Shown here: one piece after another, positions 15,857 to 25,977 of the stretch
How the letters are laid out: every line of letters begins with the position of its first letter
Numbering within the stretch: position 1 is the stretch's first letter
DNA from: Sphingomonas pituitosa NBRC 102491
Lineage (GTDB): Bacteria > Pseudomonadota > Alphaproteobacteria > Sphingomonadales > Sphingomonadaceae
Direction of reading: 5' to 3'
Assembly: GCF_001598435.1 (NCBI RefSeq)
Contig: NZ_BCYY01000010.1
Span: forward strand, 62,001-126,000
Length of the DNA: 64,000 nt
Notes under the pieces: model-generated
Told to the model about the DNA's origin: nothing
Seen by the model: only the letters and a program-made list of their open reading frames with translations
The model's database searches: none
Made by a program: the position numbers and the translations under genes

Positions 15857-16048
15857 TCAGCCTTCGAGGCTCGCGAGTTCGTCAAACTCGGCCGATGCGC
15901 GCGCCGCGCCGTCGCCCGCGTAGGTCGCGCCGGAACGCGGGTAGAAGAACACGCGCTCGCCACGGCGGTAGGGGGTGCCGTCCGCGCTGGTGCCGTCCAC
16001 CTTGGCCCGTTTCCAGTAGGGATCGCCCTTGTATCGGGTGTAAGCCAT
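15857..16048 (-). CDS. 63-residue conserved plasmid protein of unknown function
   Basis: A small protein beginning MAYTRYKGDPYWKRAKVDG, with an excellent ribosome site (GGAGGAAAGAGA) 0-12 bases before its ATG at 16048. It is rich in aromatic and charged residues (RRGERVFFYPRSGATY in the middle), likely a compact beta-rich fold. It stops 43 bp before the parB start, so the two should be one operon. Its leader holds copy B of the structured repeat. I do not know its function; plasmid proteins of this kind travel with ParB and ArdC genes. Confidence 0.72.
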   Translation of the reverse strand: MAYTRYKGDPYWKRAKVDGTSADGTPYRRGERVFFYPRSGATYAGDGAARASAEFDELASLEG

Positions 16049-16070
16049 TCTCTTTCCTCCTTCTTCCTGC

Positions 16071-16280
16071 GGCTGAAAGCCGGTTGCCGCAGCAACCGGG
16101 TCTGCCTCTCCGGCGAGGAGCGGGATGGGGAGGGAGGAGGAAAATCGATGGCCTTGGCGCGGGCAGGCCGCCCTAGCGCGGCCGACGCCCCTTAGGGCGT
16201 CGGGTGCCGCGCTTGGCGGACCACACGGGGCCGTCTATTTTCCTTCGGGAACGAAAGGGCAGCAGCCCTTGGCGTTCCCC
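16071..16280. repeat. structured leader repeat, copy B (before the 63-residue gene and parB)
   Basis: Second copy. Hairpins: CCGGTTGC/GCAACCGG at 16080-16099, CCGACGCCC/GGGCGTCGG at 16182-16203, and AAGGGC/GCCCTT at 16255-16270. The same conserved blocks as in copy A appear in the same order. It ends just before the ribosome site of the 63-residue gene. Confidence 0.68.
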
Positions 16281-16351
16281 TTGGCAAGCGGGCCTCCAGG
16301 GGAGGGCCGCGCCGCACTACGGAGCGACGCCGCGCCATTCGGCGCGGCTAT

Positions 16352-16373
16352 AGGTGTGCCACGTGGCACACCT
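16352..16373. promoter_or_regulatory. parS-like palindrome, copy 2 (22-bp perfect)
   Basis: The 22 bases are a perfect palindrome centred on CACGTG; the core is TGTGCCACGTGGCACA, identical to copies 1 and 3. It lies upstream of the parB operon and its leader repeat, 540 bp before the parB start codon. Confidence 0.62.
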
Positions 16374-16597
16374 CACGCGAGGATCGTGACCCGATAGGGC
16401 CGAGACGCCGGCACGGTGGCTTGGTCGGCGCGCCAACGCCGATAGAGCCGTGCCCGGCAGGGTCGCGCCCGGCTCTCCCTCGAATGGATCAACCTTGGGA
16501 AATCGTAATTGGACATGAGGCGCGTCAGCGCCGAGATGGAGGCAACGATGTTGCACCCGCAGCCTGGGTGATCTGTTCGGGAAAAGAGCATACACCG

Positions 16598-17644
16598 ATG
16601 CTTCTCGCCTTTCTCCTGCTCGGCAGCATTGCCGCATTCCTCCTGAGTAGTGTCGCGGGAGGTGGTGCGGGGCTGCTCCTGATGCCGGTTCTGGTGCTGT
16701 TGCTCCCGGCCGCGTCCGCGCCCGCTGCACTGTCGATCGGAACCGCGACGAGTTCGGCATCGCGCCTGATCGTGCTGAGGAAGCGCATTCGGTGGGATGT
16801 CGTTCGCTGGTTCGTTCCGGCGGCGGTTCCCGCGGTATTCGTCGGCGCCTGGCTGCTGACCTTCTTCCCACCGATCTACATTCAAGTCCTGATCGGACTG
16901 TTCCTGATGGGGAACCTGCCAGCGGTATTCCGCAAGACGATCGCGCGCCCGGCACCATTGCCCGTCGAGAGTCGTCCGCGCCAACTGCTTATGGTGGGAG
17001 CCGCTGCGGGTGTCCTGTCCGGCTTCACCGGAGCTGTGGGACTGTTGTTCAACCGCTTCTACTACCGGCTTGAAATGGACAAGGAGGAAATCGTCGCGAC
17101 GCGTGCGGCGAACGAAGTGCTTTTGCATTTGATCAAGCTGGTGCTCTACGCCAGTTTCGGCCTTCTGACCGAGCGGGCTTTGTTCGCCGGAGCGGTCGTC
17201 GCGATTGGGGCGATCGGGGCCTCCGTCATTACCCCATTCACGTTGCGCCGGCTCAACGAGGTGTTCTTCCGAAGGATCGGATTGGCCGCGATGGCGATTG
17301 CCGGCGTGACGATGACCACGACCAGCTCGGCGCAGGTCATTGCGCAGAACAGGCTCGGCGCGGCGGTCAGCGTCGCGCCCCGTGAAGTCGAGCTGACGAC
17401 GCGCGCGCGCGGGCGACAGCTCACGGTGGAAATCGATACGATCGAAGGGCCTGTGATCGAGGTGCCGTCGCGGCTGACCGAAATACCGGCTGAAACCCGC
17501 GCGGAAATCGCCCGGAAGGTCGGGCAAGGAAGCATCGTGTCCGTAGAGAAGGCGCTGAGCCTGGCAGGCCGTCAGTGGGAAATCGAGTTCCGGCGGGATG
17601 GCCGTGTCTATGAGTTCAACCTGCCGCGGGCAGACGCGGATTGA
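16598..17644 (+). CDS. TauE/SafE-family permease with C-terminal PepSY-like domain
   Basis: A 348-residue protein from ATG 16598. The first 250 residues contain about eight hydrophobic helices, starting LLAFLLLGSIAAFLLSSVAGGGAGLLLMP, typical of the TauE/SafE (DUF81) family that exports sulfite or organosulfur anions. The last 95 residues are soluble: they contain a PepSY-like unit (LTEIPAETRAEIARK, then LAGRQWEIEFRRDGRVYEF). PepSY units are usually periplasmic and often linked to metal or redox systems, so this fusion is unusual. It converges on the metal efflux operon. Substrate unknown; metal or sulfur-compound export is a guess from context. Confidence 0.75.
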   Translation: MLLAFLLLGSIAAFLLSSVAGGGAGLLLMPVLVLLLPAASAPAALSIGTATSSASRLIVLRKRIRWDVVRWFVPAAVPAVFVGAWLLTFFPPIYIQVLIGLFLMGNLPAVFRKTIARPAPLPVESRPRQLLMVGAAAGVLSGFTGAVGLLFNRFYYRLEMDKEEIVATRAANEVLLHLIKLVLYASFGLLTERALFAGAVVAIGAIGASVITPFTLRRLNEVFFRRIGLAAMAIAGVTMTTTSSAQVIAQNRLGAAVSVAPREVELTTRARGRQLTVEIDTIEGPVIEVPSRLTEIPAETRAEIARKVGQGSIVSVEKALSLAGRQWEIEFRRDGRVYEFNLPRADAD

Positions 17645-17651
17645 CCCCCGA

Positions 17652-18998
17652 TCAGTGTGACCGGGTCAAGCGGAGACTGACGGCAAAGCCCCCCGTCGAA
17701 CGCGAGAGGATGGCGTCGCCGCCATGACCGACCGCGACTGCGCGGACGAGCGCCAACCCCAGCCCGTGTCCAGCGGTTGTCCGTGACGCCTCGGCACGGG
17801 CGAAGCGTTGAAAGAGCCGATCGGCCTCATGGGAGGGAACGCCAGGACCATCGTCAGCCAGCTCGACGTCGATCGCCTCTCCGCTGCCGCTGGCCGACAA
17901 GGTGGCCGTCGTGCCGGCGGGGGTATGACGCAGCGCGTTTTCGAGCAGGTTGGAAACGGCCTGCGCCAGGAGGCGCCGATCGCCGCGAACCTGCAACCCG
18001 GTCGATATAGCCGCGACCAAGCGGCGGTCGGCCGCCTCGAAGTCGGGGCGGTAGGTGTCAACCATCTCGTCGAGAAGCGCGGATAGATCGACTGGAGCGA
18101 GCGCGCGGCGCTCGGCCAGCCCCTCGACCTCGGCGATACGAAGAAGCGCGGCGAAGATCTCCAGCAGCTCGTTGGCCTGATCGCGGGCAGCATGGATAGC
18201 GTCGACGCGCTCGTCATCGTCCTGGCCCGTGGAGGCGCGTTCGAGCTGGTTGCAGAGGCGCGTGAGCGGCGTGCGCAGGTCGTGGGCCACGTCGCTGGAT
18301 ACCTGCCGCAGATTGTCCATCAGCGCGGCCATGCGGTCGAGCATCTGGTTGAGCGTCGCGGCAAGCTGGTCGAACTCGCTTTCCGACCCGTCGCGGGCGA
18401 CGCGCTGCGCCAGGTCGCCGGCGATGATCGCCTTGGCGGTGGCGTCGATCCGTGCAAGGCGGCGCCGGGTCAGCCATCCGATCAGTGCCGCGGCCCCCAC
18501 ACCGAGCGCCAGCATTGCACCGAGCGCGCCGGCGAACAGGATTTCGAGGGTGCGGTCGATCTCTTTCAGGTCGCGGCGATCGGCGATGACGACCAGCATT
18601 CCGCCAGGAAGCGCCGTGGTCAGCGATTGCCCGATGCCGGTATAGCCGTCACGCCGGAAGCGGAAGAACTCCTCATAGCCCGCCCTTACGGGCACAAGGG
18701 GCGTGACGGTTGCGGCGATCGAGCGACCGGCTTTGTCGACCAAGAGATAATCGAGGCTCGACGTCGTTCGGGTTGCCTCTCGCAAGCGGATTGATTCCGC
18801 CACGCTCGCGATACCGCCCTCTTTCACCTCTTGCAGCAGGGCGTCCGTTTCGACGGAAACGCGGTGATCGAGCTGCTTTTCCAACGCCTCGTGGGTCACG
18901 ATATAGGCGATGGCGCCGATCGCGAGTGTCGCGGCCGCGAAGCCGATCGCGACCAGCGCGACGACGCCGAAGGTCGAACGCCACAGCCGACGTAGCAT
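17652..18998 (-). CDS. sensor histidine kinase of the metal-efflux operon
   Basis: A 448-residue membrane kinase. Helix 1 (VVALVAIGFAAATLAIGAI) and helix 2 (ILFAGALGAMLALGVGAAA) enclose a periplasmic sensor domain of about 110 residues. HAMP follows (RLARIDATAKAIIAGDLAQR), then HisKA with the phospho-His in SSDVAHDLRTPLTRL, and the ATPase domain with N box (NLLENALRHTP), DDGPGVP and GLGLALV. Its ATG follows the response-regulator stop directly (TAG-ATG), so they are co-translated. It probably senses metal in the periplasm and controls the RND operon, as CzcS or CusS do. Confidence 0.93.
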   Translation of the reverse strand: MLRRLWRSTFGVVALVAIGFAAATLAIGAIAYIVTHEALEKQLDHRVSVETDALLQEVKEGGIASVAESIRLREATRTTSSLDYLLVDKAGRSIAATVTPLVPVRAGYEEFFRFRRDGYTGIGQSLTTALPGGMLVVIADRRDLKEIDRTLEILFAGALGAMLALGVGAAALIGWLTRRRLARIDATAKAIIAGDLAQRVARDGSESEFDQLAATLNQMLDRMAALMDNLRQVSSDVAHDLRTPLTRLCNQLERASTGQDDDERVDAIHAARDQANELLEIFAALLRIAEVEGLAERRALAPVDLSALLDEMVDTYRPDFEAADRRLVAAISTGLQVRGDRRLLAQAVSNLLENALRHTPAGTTATLSASGSGEAIDVELADDGPGVPSHEADRLFQRFARAEASRTTAGHGLGLALVRAVAVGHGGDAILSRSTGGFAVSLRLTRSH

Positions 18999-19673
18999 CT
19001 ACTCGCCGCGGATCATGTAGCCGGCGCCGCGCACGGTCTCGATCGCATCCTCGTCGAATCCGGCGTTGAGCTTCGAGCGTAGCCGGCTCAGGTGCGTCTC
19101 GACGATGTTGGTCTTGGGATCGAAATCGAAATCCCAGACCCGCTCGAGGAGCATGGTGCGGGTCATCACACGGCGCGGATTGCGCATCAGCTCGGCGAGC
19201 AGCGCGAACTCGCGCGGCTGAAGGTGGACGCGCTGGCCGCCCCGCTCGACGGAGCGGCGATCGAGGTCGAGAACGATGTCGGCGACCTTAAGCTGGTGCG
19301 GCTCATTCCGCGGCGCGGGGCGGCGGGCAAGCGCGTTGAGGCGGGCGGCCAGCTCGGAGAAGGCGAACGGCTTGACGAGATAGTCGTCGGCGCCGTTCTC
19401 CAGGCCCTCGACCCGATCGGCGATCCCACCGACCGCGGTCAGCATGAGAACCGGCGTGGTGTCGCCCGCGGCACGCAGTGCCTTGACCAACGCCAGCCCG
19501 TCTAGCCCCGGAAGCATCCGATCGACCACGATCGCCTCGAACTCACCGCCGGTTGCCTGGAACAGCCCGTCGCGGCCGTCCAAGCTCGTCGCGACCTGAT
19601 GGCCGGCCTGCCCGAGCCCCTGCGCGACAAAGGCCCTGGTTTCGGCGTCATCCTCCACGATCAATATACGCAT
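18999..19673 (-). CDS. OmpR-family response regulator
   Basis: A 224-residue regulator, start MRILIVEDDAETRAFVAQGL at 19673. The receiver has the acidic pair (EDD), the phospho-acceptor Asp in AIVVDRMLPGLDGL, the Thr/Ser switch (MLTAVGG) and Lys in YLVKPFAFSEL. The C-terminal winged helix (VHLQPREFALLAELMRNP to NIVETHLSRLRSKL) is of the OmpR/CzcR type. It lies between the outer-membrane factor gene (8-bp gap) and the kinase gene (0-bp gap), at the end of the five-gene operon, and probably activates that operon. Confidence 0.94.
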   Translation of the reverse strand: MRILIVEDDAETRAFVAQGLGQAGHQVATSLDGRDGLFQATGGEFEAIVVDRMLPGLDGLALVKALRAAGDTTPVLMLTAVGGIADRVEGLENGADDYLVKPFAFSELAARLNALARRPAPRNEPHQLKVADIVLDLDRRSVERGGQRVHLQPREFALLAELMRNPRRVMTRTMLLERVWDFDFDPKTNIVETHLSRLRSKLNAGFDEDAIETVRGAGYMIRGE

Positions 19674-19681
19674 CTCACACC

Positions 19682-21067
19682 CTATCTCGCCGGCTCCGCT
19701 GTGCGCCAACCGCCGCCCAGCGCCCGGAACAGCGCCACCTCGCTTTGCGATACCAGAAGGTCGGATTGGACCTTCTGGAGCGTGGCGGCGGCGAGCGAGC
19801 GTTGCGCATCGAGCTGAAGCAGCCCCGGCGCGTCGCCGAGGCGCACCCGCGCGCCCGCTCTGCGGACGTAGGCTTGGGCCTCCGTGGAGGCCAAGCCCAG
19901 CTCGCGGTTGCGCCGCGTCTCCGCGTCATAGGCGGCGAGCGCCGTTTCCACTTCGCGCAGGGATCGTAGCACAGCTACGTCCCATCCGGCGAGCGCGGCG
20001 CGTTCCGTCGCTCGTGCCTGTTCGAGCCGCGCACGCGCGGGCGCCTGGTTGGGGAACGCCCAGGTGACAAGCGGCGAGGCGACTGCCTTGAAGCCACCAG
20101 ACAACAACCCGATCGCCCCGCCGAGATTGACGCGGGGGTAGAGGTCGGCGCGCGCGACGCCGATCCGTGCGGCGGCCGCGGCGAGCCGGCGTTCGGCCTC
20201 GCGGACGTCGGGACGGCGAAGGAGCAGGGCAGTCCCGTCGCCAACCGGCGCGGCAGCGCGCAGCCGCGGCGGCGCCGCGCAGGCGAAGGCATAGGACCGC
20301 GCTTCGGCCGGCGGCCGCCCCTGTAACGTCGCGAGCCGGTAGAGAGCGTTGGCCCGCTGCGCCTCGAACGGCGCGATGGCCGCGCGGGTCGACGCGGCGA
20401 TCGTCGCGACCTGCGACACCTCTAGCGGCGACACCTCGCCGGCGCGGAGCTGCTCACGCACCAGCGCAACTGAGCGGTCCTGCACCGTCGCGACCTCGCG
20501 CGCGACGGCAATCGCACGGGTGGAGCCGCACAAATCGATATAGGCCAGCACCGTGTCGGCAACGACCGCGACGCGAAGGCCATCCAGCACCGCGGTCTGC
20601 GCCTCGGCGTCGGCGCGGGCGGCGGTCGCGGCGGAACGCAGCCGCCCGAACAGGTCGACGTCCCAGCTCGCGGTCGCCGCCACGTCGTAGTCGGTGGTGG
20701 GCACGTTGCCCGACGCGCTCGGCTGCGCGGCGGGATTGTCGACGCCAAGCGAACTCTCGATGGTGGTCTGCGGCAGCCGCGCCGCCTGCGCCTGGCGGAG
20801 TGCGGCCCGCGCGCCGTCGAGATTGGCATAGGCGACGCGCAGGTCCGCGTTGGCGGCAAGCGCGGCCCGCACCAGCTCGTCGAGCGCGGGATCGTCGTAG
20901 AGCCGCCACCAATCGTCCGGGACCGGCGCGATCGAGGCGACGGGCAGAGATGCGAACGCCCCGGCGGCGCTCGCCGGCGCGACGGTGGCTGGCGGCTTGG
21001 GCACGCTCATGCACGCGGAAGCGAAAAGGGCGAGCGCCGGCGCGGCACCCCGGAAGAGGACGCTCAT
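19682..21067 (-). CDS. outer-membrane efflux lipoprotein (OprM/NodT/CusC family)
   Basis: A 461-residue TolC-like channel with an N-terminal lipoprotein signal ([11 protein letters not shown], lipobox cysteine at about residue 19). Two repeats of the outer-membrane-factor fold are visible; [22 protein letters not shown] opens the first and [27 protein letters not shown] the second, both hallmarks of the NodT group. Its ATG overlaps the RND gene stop by 4 bp. It provides the exit duct of the tripartite pump in the outer membrane. Confidence 0.93.
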   Translation of the reverse strand: MSVLFRGAAPALALFASACMSVPKPPATVAPASAAGAFASLPVASIAPVPDDWWRLYDDPALDELVRAALAANADLRVAYANLDGARAALRQAQAARLPQTTIESSLGVDNPAAQPSASGNVPTTDYDVAATASWDVDLFGRLRSAATAARADAEAQTAVLDGLRVAVVADTVLAYIDLCGSTRAIAVAREVATVQDRSVALVREQLRAGEVSPLEVSQVATIAASTRAAIAPFEAQRANALYRLATLQGRPPAEARSYAFACAAPPRLRAAAPVGDGTALLLRRPDVREAERRLAAAAARIGVARADLYPRVNLGGAIGLLSGGFKAVASPLVTWAFPNQAPARARLEQARATERAALAGWDVAVLRSLREVETALAAYDAETRRNRELGLASTEAQAYVRRAGARVRLGDAPGLLQLDAQRSLAAATLQKVQSDLLVSQSEVALFRALGGGWRTAEPAR

Positions 21068-24000
21068 GCCAGCGCCTCCCGGTGGGCCGGGGCGGGCGGG
21101 GCGGGCCGCTCCTCGCCGTAGCGCGCGTAGAGTGCGGGCAGCAGCAGCAGATTGAGTGCGGTCGACGAAATGAGGCCGCCAAGGATCACGATCGCCATCG
21201 GATGTTCGATCTCGTGGCCCGGAGCGTTGCCGGCGACGATCAGCGGGACCAGCGCGAGGCCGGCGCAGGCTGCGGTCATTAGAATCGGCACCAATCGCTC
21301 CTCGGCGCCGCGCATCACCAGCTCGCGGCCGAACACCATGCCCTCGTGCCGTTCAAGATGCTGGTAGTGCGACAGGAGCATGATGCCGTTGCGCGCGGCG
21401 ATGCCGATGACGGTGACGAAGCCGACCAGCGAGCCGAGCGACAGCACCCCTCCGGTAAGCGCGACCGCAACGACGCCGCCGACCAGCGCAAAGGGAAGGC
21501 TAACGCCCACCAGTGCCGTGATCCGGCGCGAGCGGAACTCGATCCAGACCAGCAGCAGGATGCCGACGAGGCAGAGCGCCCCCGTCGTCCAAAGCCGCTG
21601 GCGCGATTCCTTCAAAGCGGCATATTCCCCCAGCACGTGCGGATGGTAGCCGGTGGCGAAGGGCACCTTCGCCACCGCGGCCTCGACGCTGCGCGCGACC
21701 GTGCCGAGGTCGGCGCCGGCGACGTTCATCGTCACGTCCAAACGGCGCTGGCCGTTCTCCCGTTTCACCTCATTGGGAGCGGGGACGATCTCGATATCGG
21801 CGATGTCGCCGAGCCGTACCGGCGCTCCCAATCCTGCGGCGCTGCCGCTTGAAGCTCCCCCGGTAGCGGGAAGCGCGCTGCCTGCGCCGGGTGCCATGCT
21901 TCCGGCGGTCGGAGCCTGGATCATCAAATCGCGCAGCGCGTGGATGTTGTTGCGGACGGCGGGTTCGCCCCACACCGCGACGTCGAACGCCCTCTGCTCG
22001 CGATAGATCTCGCCGACCTTCTGTTGCGCGACGAGAGTCTGCGCCTGGCGGCGGACCTCGCCGGCGGTGAGGCCAAGCCGCGCCAACTCGTCAGGGCGCG
22101 GCCTGACCCTGATCTGCGGCACAAGCACCTGGCTCTCCAGCTTCAGGTCCGAGAGACCCTGAACGCCGCCAAGCGCGTCGCGAACCCTGGCGCCGGCCGC
22201 GCGCAGCTCGTCTTGGTCGGGGCCATAAATGCGAACGACGATGGTGGCGCCGGCGCCGGTCAGCACCTCCTTGATGCGCTCGCGCAGATAGGTCAGCACG
22301 TCGCGGTAGAGGCCGGGATACCCCTCGACCACTTCCTTGATCCGCTTGACCGACGCATCGTAGTCGACGCTCTCGTCGAGGCTGATCCACAGCTCGGTGA
22401 AGTTGGGTCCGACCACCTCGTCGGCCGCTTCGGCGCGGCCGATATGCGCGCCGAAGTTACGGACGCCTGGAATCGCGCGCAGCTCCTTCGACGCGCGAAT
22501 GGTGATCCGGTCCATTGCCTCGATCGACGTGCCGGGCTTCTCGACGAAGTGCATCAGGAAGTCGGTTTCGCGGAAGTCGGGGAGGAACTGGTCCTTGAAG
22601 GTCGCATAGCCGACGCCCGCCAGCAGCAGTCCGCCGGCAACGATGCCGACCGCCAGCGTCGGTCGACCGACGACACGGGGCAGGAAGCCGACGTAGCGGC
22701 GCTTCAGCCCGGCGACGAAGCGGGTGTCGCGCTCGGTGGTGAGGGGTGCGTTCGGAAGGAGCAACAGGCACATCGCCGGCGTCACCGTCAGCGCCACGAG
22801 CAGCGACGTGCCGATGGCGAGGACGTAAGCGACCGCTAGCGGCTGGAAGAAGGTGCCTGCGAGCCCGCCCAGGAAAAAGATCGGTAGGAACACAAGCATC
22901 ACGATCAGCGAGGCGAACACTACCGCCGAGCGCACCTCCAGCGAGGCGGCAAGCACCACCTCGAAGGCGGGCCGGGGTTCCGCCAGCTCGCGGTTCAACC
23001 GGAGACGCCGCGCGATGTTCTCGACGTCAATGATCGCGTCGTCGACCACTTCGCCGAGCGCGATGACGAGGCCCGCGATCACCATCACGTTGATCGTGGC
23101 GCCCGACCAGAGCAGCACCAGGCCGGCGCCGAGCAGCGACAGCGGAATGGCGACGAGGCTGATTGTCGCTTGCCGCCAATCGCGGGTGAACAGGAACAGC
23201 ACGATCGCCACCAGCGCGCAGCCGATCAACAGCGCCCGGGTCAGGTTGTCGATCGATCGCTCGATGAAGGTCGCGGGGCGGAAGATGGTTGTGTCGACCT
23301 TCACGTCCCGCAAGCCTGGCTTCAGCTCGCCAAGCGCGGACTCGACGGCGCGGGTCAGCTCCAGCGTGTTGGCGGTCGGCTGCTTCTCGACGATCAGCAT
23401 GATGCCCGGGCCGTCGTCGATGATGGCGTTGCCGATCGGCGCATTGAAGCCGTCGACGACGCGAGCGACGTCGCCGATCCGCACCGGGGCCTCGCCCGCC
23501 TGCTTGACGATCGCTTGGGCGAGGTCGGCGGCGGTCTGCACCGTCCCGGCCTGCTGCACCGCCAACCGCTGATTGGGGGTATCGACGAAGCCGCCACCGC
23601 CGACCAGCACCGCGTCTCCTGCCGCTGCGCGCACCTCCGCCAGCGTCACGCCCGCGGCGCGCAGCCGGTCGGGGTCGACCAGCACTTGGAGCTGACGGTC
23701 GCGTTGCCCCCACACTGCGACGTTGGCGACGCCCTGCACCGCCATCAGCCGCGGCCGGATCGTCCAGCGCACCAGCTCGGAAAGCTGCATCTGATCGAGT
23801 TTTGCCGACGATAGCCCGATCTTCATCGCGCGGCTTGTCGACGAGAGCGGCGGCATCAGCACCGGCTGGCGCGCGGCGATCGGCAGGCGCGGTTGCACCT
23901 GGGCGATGCGCTCGCCGACCATCTGGCGCGCGCGCAGCACGTCCGACCCGCGCTCGAAGAGGATCTGGACCGACGAGAGCCCCAGCACCGACTTGGACCG

Positions 24001-24246
24001 CAGCGTCATCAAGCCGGGCACGCCGTTGACCGCGGTCTCGATCGGCACCGTCACCAGGCTCTCCACCTCCTCGGTGGACAAGCCCGGCGCCTCGGTCTGA
24101 ATCTCGACCATCGGCGGGGCGAACTCGGGGAACACGTCGAGCGGGATGTCGCGACCGGCGCGGACGCCCAGAACGACGAGCAGCGCCGCCAACGCGAGAA
24201 CGAGGACGCGCTGCGCGAGCGCGAAGTGGACGAGCCGGGCGAGCAT
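21064..24246 (-). CDS. heavy-metal efflux RND transporter (CzcA/CusA family)
   Basis: A 1060-residue inner-membrane pump with 12 membrane helices and two large periplasmic loops. The N-terminus ([20 protein letters not shown], then [20 protein letters not shown]) is that of the HME-RND group. Helix IV carries [17 protein letters not shown], with acidic residues for proton coupling; this differs from the DFGxxVDGA motif of the zinc/cobalt pumps and from the copper-pump version, and corresponds to a less studied HME subgroup. A Gly/Ser/Ala-rich insertion (about residues 780-810) is unusual. Its ATG overlaps the adaptor stop by 3 bases and its stop overlaps the outer-membrane factor. The exact metal cannot be read from sequence. 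Confidence 0.94.
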   Translation of the reverse strand: MLARLVHFALAQRVLVLALAALLVVLGVRAGRDIPLDVFPEFAPPMVEIQTEAPGLSTEEVESLVTVPIETAVNGVPGLMTLRSKSVLGLSSVQILFERGSDVLRARQMVGERIAQVQPRLPIAARQPVLMPPLSSTSRAMKIGLSSAKLDQMQLSELVRWTIRPRLMAVQGVANVAVWGQRDRQLQVLVDPDRLRAAGVTLAEVRAAAGDAVLVGGGGFVDTPNQRLAVQQAGTVQTAADLAQAIVKQAGEAPVRIGDVARVVDGFNAPIGNAIIDDGPGIMLIVEKQPTANTLELTRAVESALGELKPGLRDVKVDTTIFRPATFIERSIDNLTRALLIGCALVAIVLFLFTRDWRQATISLVAIPLSLLGAGLVLLWSGATINVMVIAGLVIALGEVVDDAIIDVENIARRLRLNRELAEPRPAFEVVLAASLEVRSAVVFASLIVMLVFLPIFFLGGLAGTFFQPLAVAYVLAIGTSLLVALTVTPAMCLLLLPNAPLTTERDTRFVAGLKRRYVGFLPRVVGRPTLAVGIVAGGLLLAGVGYATFKDQFLPDFRETDFLMHFVEKPGTSIEAMDRITIRASKELRAIPGVRNFGAHIGRAEAADEVVGPNFTELWISLDESVDYDASVKRIKEVVEGYPGLYRDVLTYLRERIKEVLTGAGATIVVRIYGPDQDELRAAGARVRDALGGVQGLSDLKLESQVLVPQIRVRPRPDELARLGLTAGEVRRQAQTLVAQQKVGEIYREQRAFDVAVWGEPAVRNNIHALRDLMIQAPTAGSMAPGAGSALPATGGASSGSAAGLGAPVRLGDIADIEIVPAPNEVKRENGQRRLDVTMNVAGADLGTVARSVEAAVAKVPFATGYHPHVLGEYAALKESRQRLWTTGALCLVGILLLVWIEFRSRRITALVGVSLPFALVGGVVAVALTGGVLSLGSLVGFVTVIGIAARNGIMLLSHYQHLERHEGMVFGRELVMRGAEERLVPILMTAACAGLALVPLIVAGNAPGHEIEHPMAIVILGGLISSTALNLLLLPALYARYGEERPAPPAPAHREALA

Positions 24247-25226
24247 CAGTGTGCCGCCCCGAACTCGGTCCCGAACAGCTCGGCCGCGCCGGTGGTGACG
24301 ACTTCCGCCCCCGACGACAGGCCCCGCGCGAGCAATGCGCGTCCACCTGACTCGGACGCGACTTCGACGCGCTGGCGGACGAAAGTGTCCTTAGCGGTCT
24401 TCTGATAGATCCATTCGCCACCGTAGATGTCGCGAAGGATCGCCGTGGAGGGCACCGACAACCCCTCGGTCTGCCCGGCGATCGGCAACCCGACCGACAC
24501 CCTTTGCCCGACCCGGAACGCCCGGTCGCGATTGTCGATCGCATAATACAGGTCGACCGTGCCGGCGGCGCTGTTCGCCGATGGCGGAGCCTGCACGGGG
24601 CGGGCAAGGCGTGGCGCGCCGCCAGCGCCGAGCATCGTGATGGTGGCGGCGCCGTCGCGCCGGACGTTACCGACGTCGCTCCCGAAGACTGCGGCTCGCA
24701 CCCAAAGCGTCGCCTGCGAACCCAGCGACGAGACCGACGGACCCAGCAACTGCCGTTGCTGGCGCGCGGCGCCGAGCGCGGCCTGTGCCGCCGCCAGCGC
24801 CGCGGCGGCCTCGTCCCGCGCGCGCACGCTGCCGGCCTCCTCACGCACCAGGCTCTCCGCCCGGTTGAGCGCGATGCGGGCAAGCCGGGCTTGCGCGGTC
24901 GCCCGCGCCAGCTCCGCGTCGGCGGCGGCCTGTTGGGCGCCGACCTGTTGCAGGTTGGTGAGCGAGTTGACCGGCACGCCGTTGGCGCTGGTCGGCGGCA
25001 CGACGATCTCGCCGGCGACCTGGCGCTGCGCGCTGGCTGAGCCGTCACCGACTCGGGCAAGGCCGATCCCGAGCCGCTGTTGCGCTTGCGGCGTCAACGT
25101 GAGCTTCAGCAACTCGGTTTCGTGCGCGATGGTCTCGGCGTGCGATGGAGGCGCAGCGGGCTTCGACGGTTCGCCGCCGCACGCTGCGAGGATGACGGGG
25201 AGGAGCAGGATCAGGGGAGGGCGCAT
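24246..25226 (-). CDS. RND periplasmic adaptor lipoprotein (membrane fusion protein)
   Basis: A 326-residue adaptor with a lipobox ([15 protein letters not shown], Cys at about 16). The coiled-coil hairpin is formed by the Ala/Gln/Arg-rich stretch around residues 75-150, flanked by lipoyl-like halves, and ends with a beta-barrel ([21 protein letters not shown]). It is shorter than CzcB/CusB and lacks the metal-binding extension. First gene of the operon adaptor-pump-outer membrane factor-regulator-kinase. It links pump and channel in the periplasm. Confidence 0.9.
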   Translation of the reverse strand: MRPPLILLLPVILAACGGEPSKPAAPPSHAETIAHETELLKLTLTPQAQQRLGIGLARVGDGSASAQRQVAGEIVVPPTSANGVPVNSLTNLQQVGAQQAAADAELARATAQARLARIALNRAESLVREEAGSVRARDEAAAALAAAQAALGAARQQRQLLGPSVSSLGSQATLWVRAAVFGSDVGNVRRDGAATITMLGAGGAPRLARPVQAPPSANSAAGTVDLYYAIDNRDRAFRVGQRVSVGLPIAGQTEGLSVPSTAILRDIYGGEWIYQKTAKDTFVRQRVEVASESGGRALLARGLSSGAEVVTTGAAELFGTEFGAAH

Positions 25227-25368
25227 CGGGGCAGTCTAGGCGCGCGCGGTTGGCCGATGCTTTCGGGTTCTATACGAAACTCCAACATCGCGGCTGCAAG
25301 CGACGCGGATTGGGAGTTTGCAATCCAGGCGCCATCCTCGATCCAGCGCGAGCCGTTAGCGGCCGATC

Positions 25369-25977
25369 ATGGCGAATTGGATTCAGCAGCTCATGGATGG
25401 TCTGGGCTATGTAGGCATCGCGCTCCTGATGCTCGCCGAGACGGTGTTCCCACCGATACCTTCGGAAGTCATCATGCCGCTCGCAGGGATGCAGGCCGGG
25501 CGTGGTTCGCTGTCGCTCGCCGGGGTCATTGCGGCCGGCACCGCGGGCGCAATGGCCGGCAACGTGTTCTGGTATGCGGTAGCGCGCAGAGTGGGCGTTG
25601 ATCGGCTTCACGGCTTCATCGATCGACATGGCCGATGGTTGACGCTCGACTGGTCGGATGTCGATCGCGGCCGACATCTATTCTCGCGGGGCGGCTCGCT
25701 TTTCGTTTGCTTCGGGCGGATGGTGCCTACCGTCCGCTCCATCGTCTCCGTCCCGGCCGGGCTGCTTGCCATGCCGTTTCCGCGGTTCTTCGCCTGGTCC
25801 CTTGCCGGAACTCTCGGCTGGACGGCGCTCCTCGCTGGAGCGGGAGCAAGCCTCGGCGCGCGCCATGACGCGGTGTCGCGCGTGATCGGCCCGTTCTCGC
25901 TGGCGATTATCGTGGCGATTGCCGTCTGGTATGCGTGGCGGGTCGCGACCTGGCGGAAAACGCATCGTGGCGAGTGA
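25369..25977 (+). CDS. DedA-family membrane protein
   Basis: A 202-residue DedA/SNARE-associated-type protein. ETVFPPIPSEVIMPLAG (residues 24-40) is the re-entrant loop signature and FGRMVPTVRSIVSVPAGLLAMPF the second conserved loop with its arginines. Four to five membrane helices are seen. DedA proteins act as lipid scramblases/undecaprenyl-phosphate carriers in the inner membrane and affect resistance to antimicrobial peptides and pH. It overlaps the PAP2 phosphatase gene by about 10 bp, a sensible pairing since both can handle undecaprenyl phosphates. Confidence 0.93.
   Translation: MANWIQQLMDGLGYVGIALLMLAETVFPPIPSEVIMPLAGMQAGRGSLSLAGVIAAGTAGAMAGNVFWYAVARRVGVDRLHGFIDRHGRWLTLDWSDVDRGRHLFSRGGSLFVCFGRMVPTVRSIVSVPAGLLAMPFPRFFAWSLAGTLGWTALLAGAGASLGARHDAVSRVIGPFSLAIIVAIAVWYAWRVATWRKTHRGE

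Noticed and set aside
16373..16515. 47-residue minus-strand frame ending at the parS-like palindrome
   Set aside because: No ribosome site before its ATG, composition typical of random high-GC sequence, no similarity seen.
22853..25060. Long reading frames opposite or within the RND and adaptor genes
   Set aside because: High-GC shadow frames: they lie on the other strand or frame of clearly conserved pump genes and show only Arg/Ala/Pro-rich sequence.
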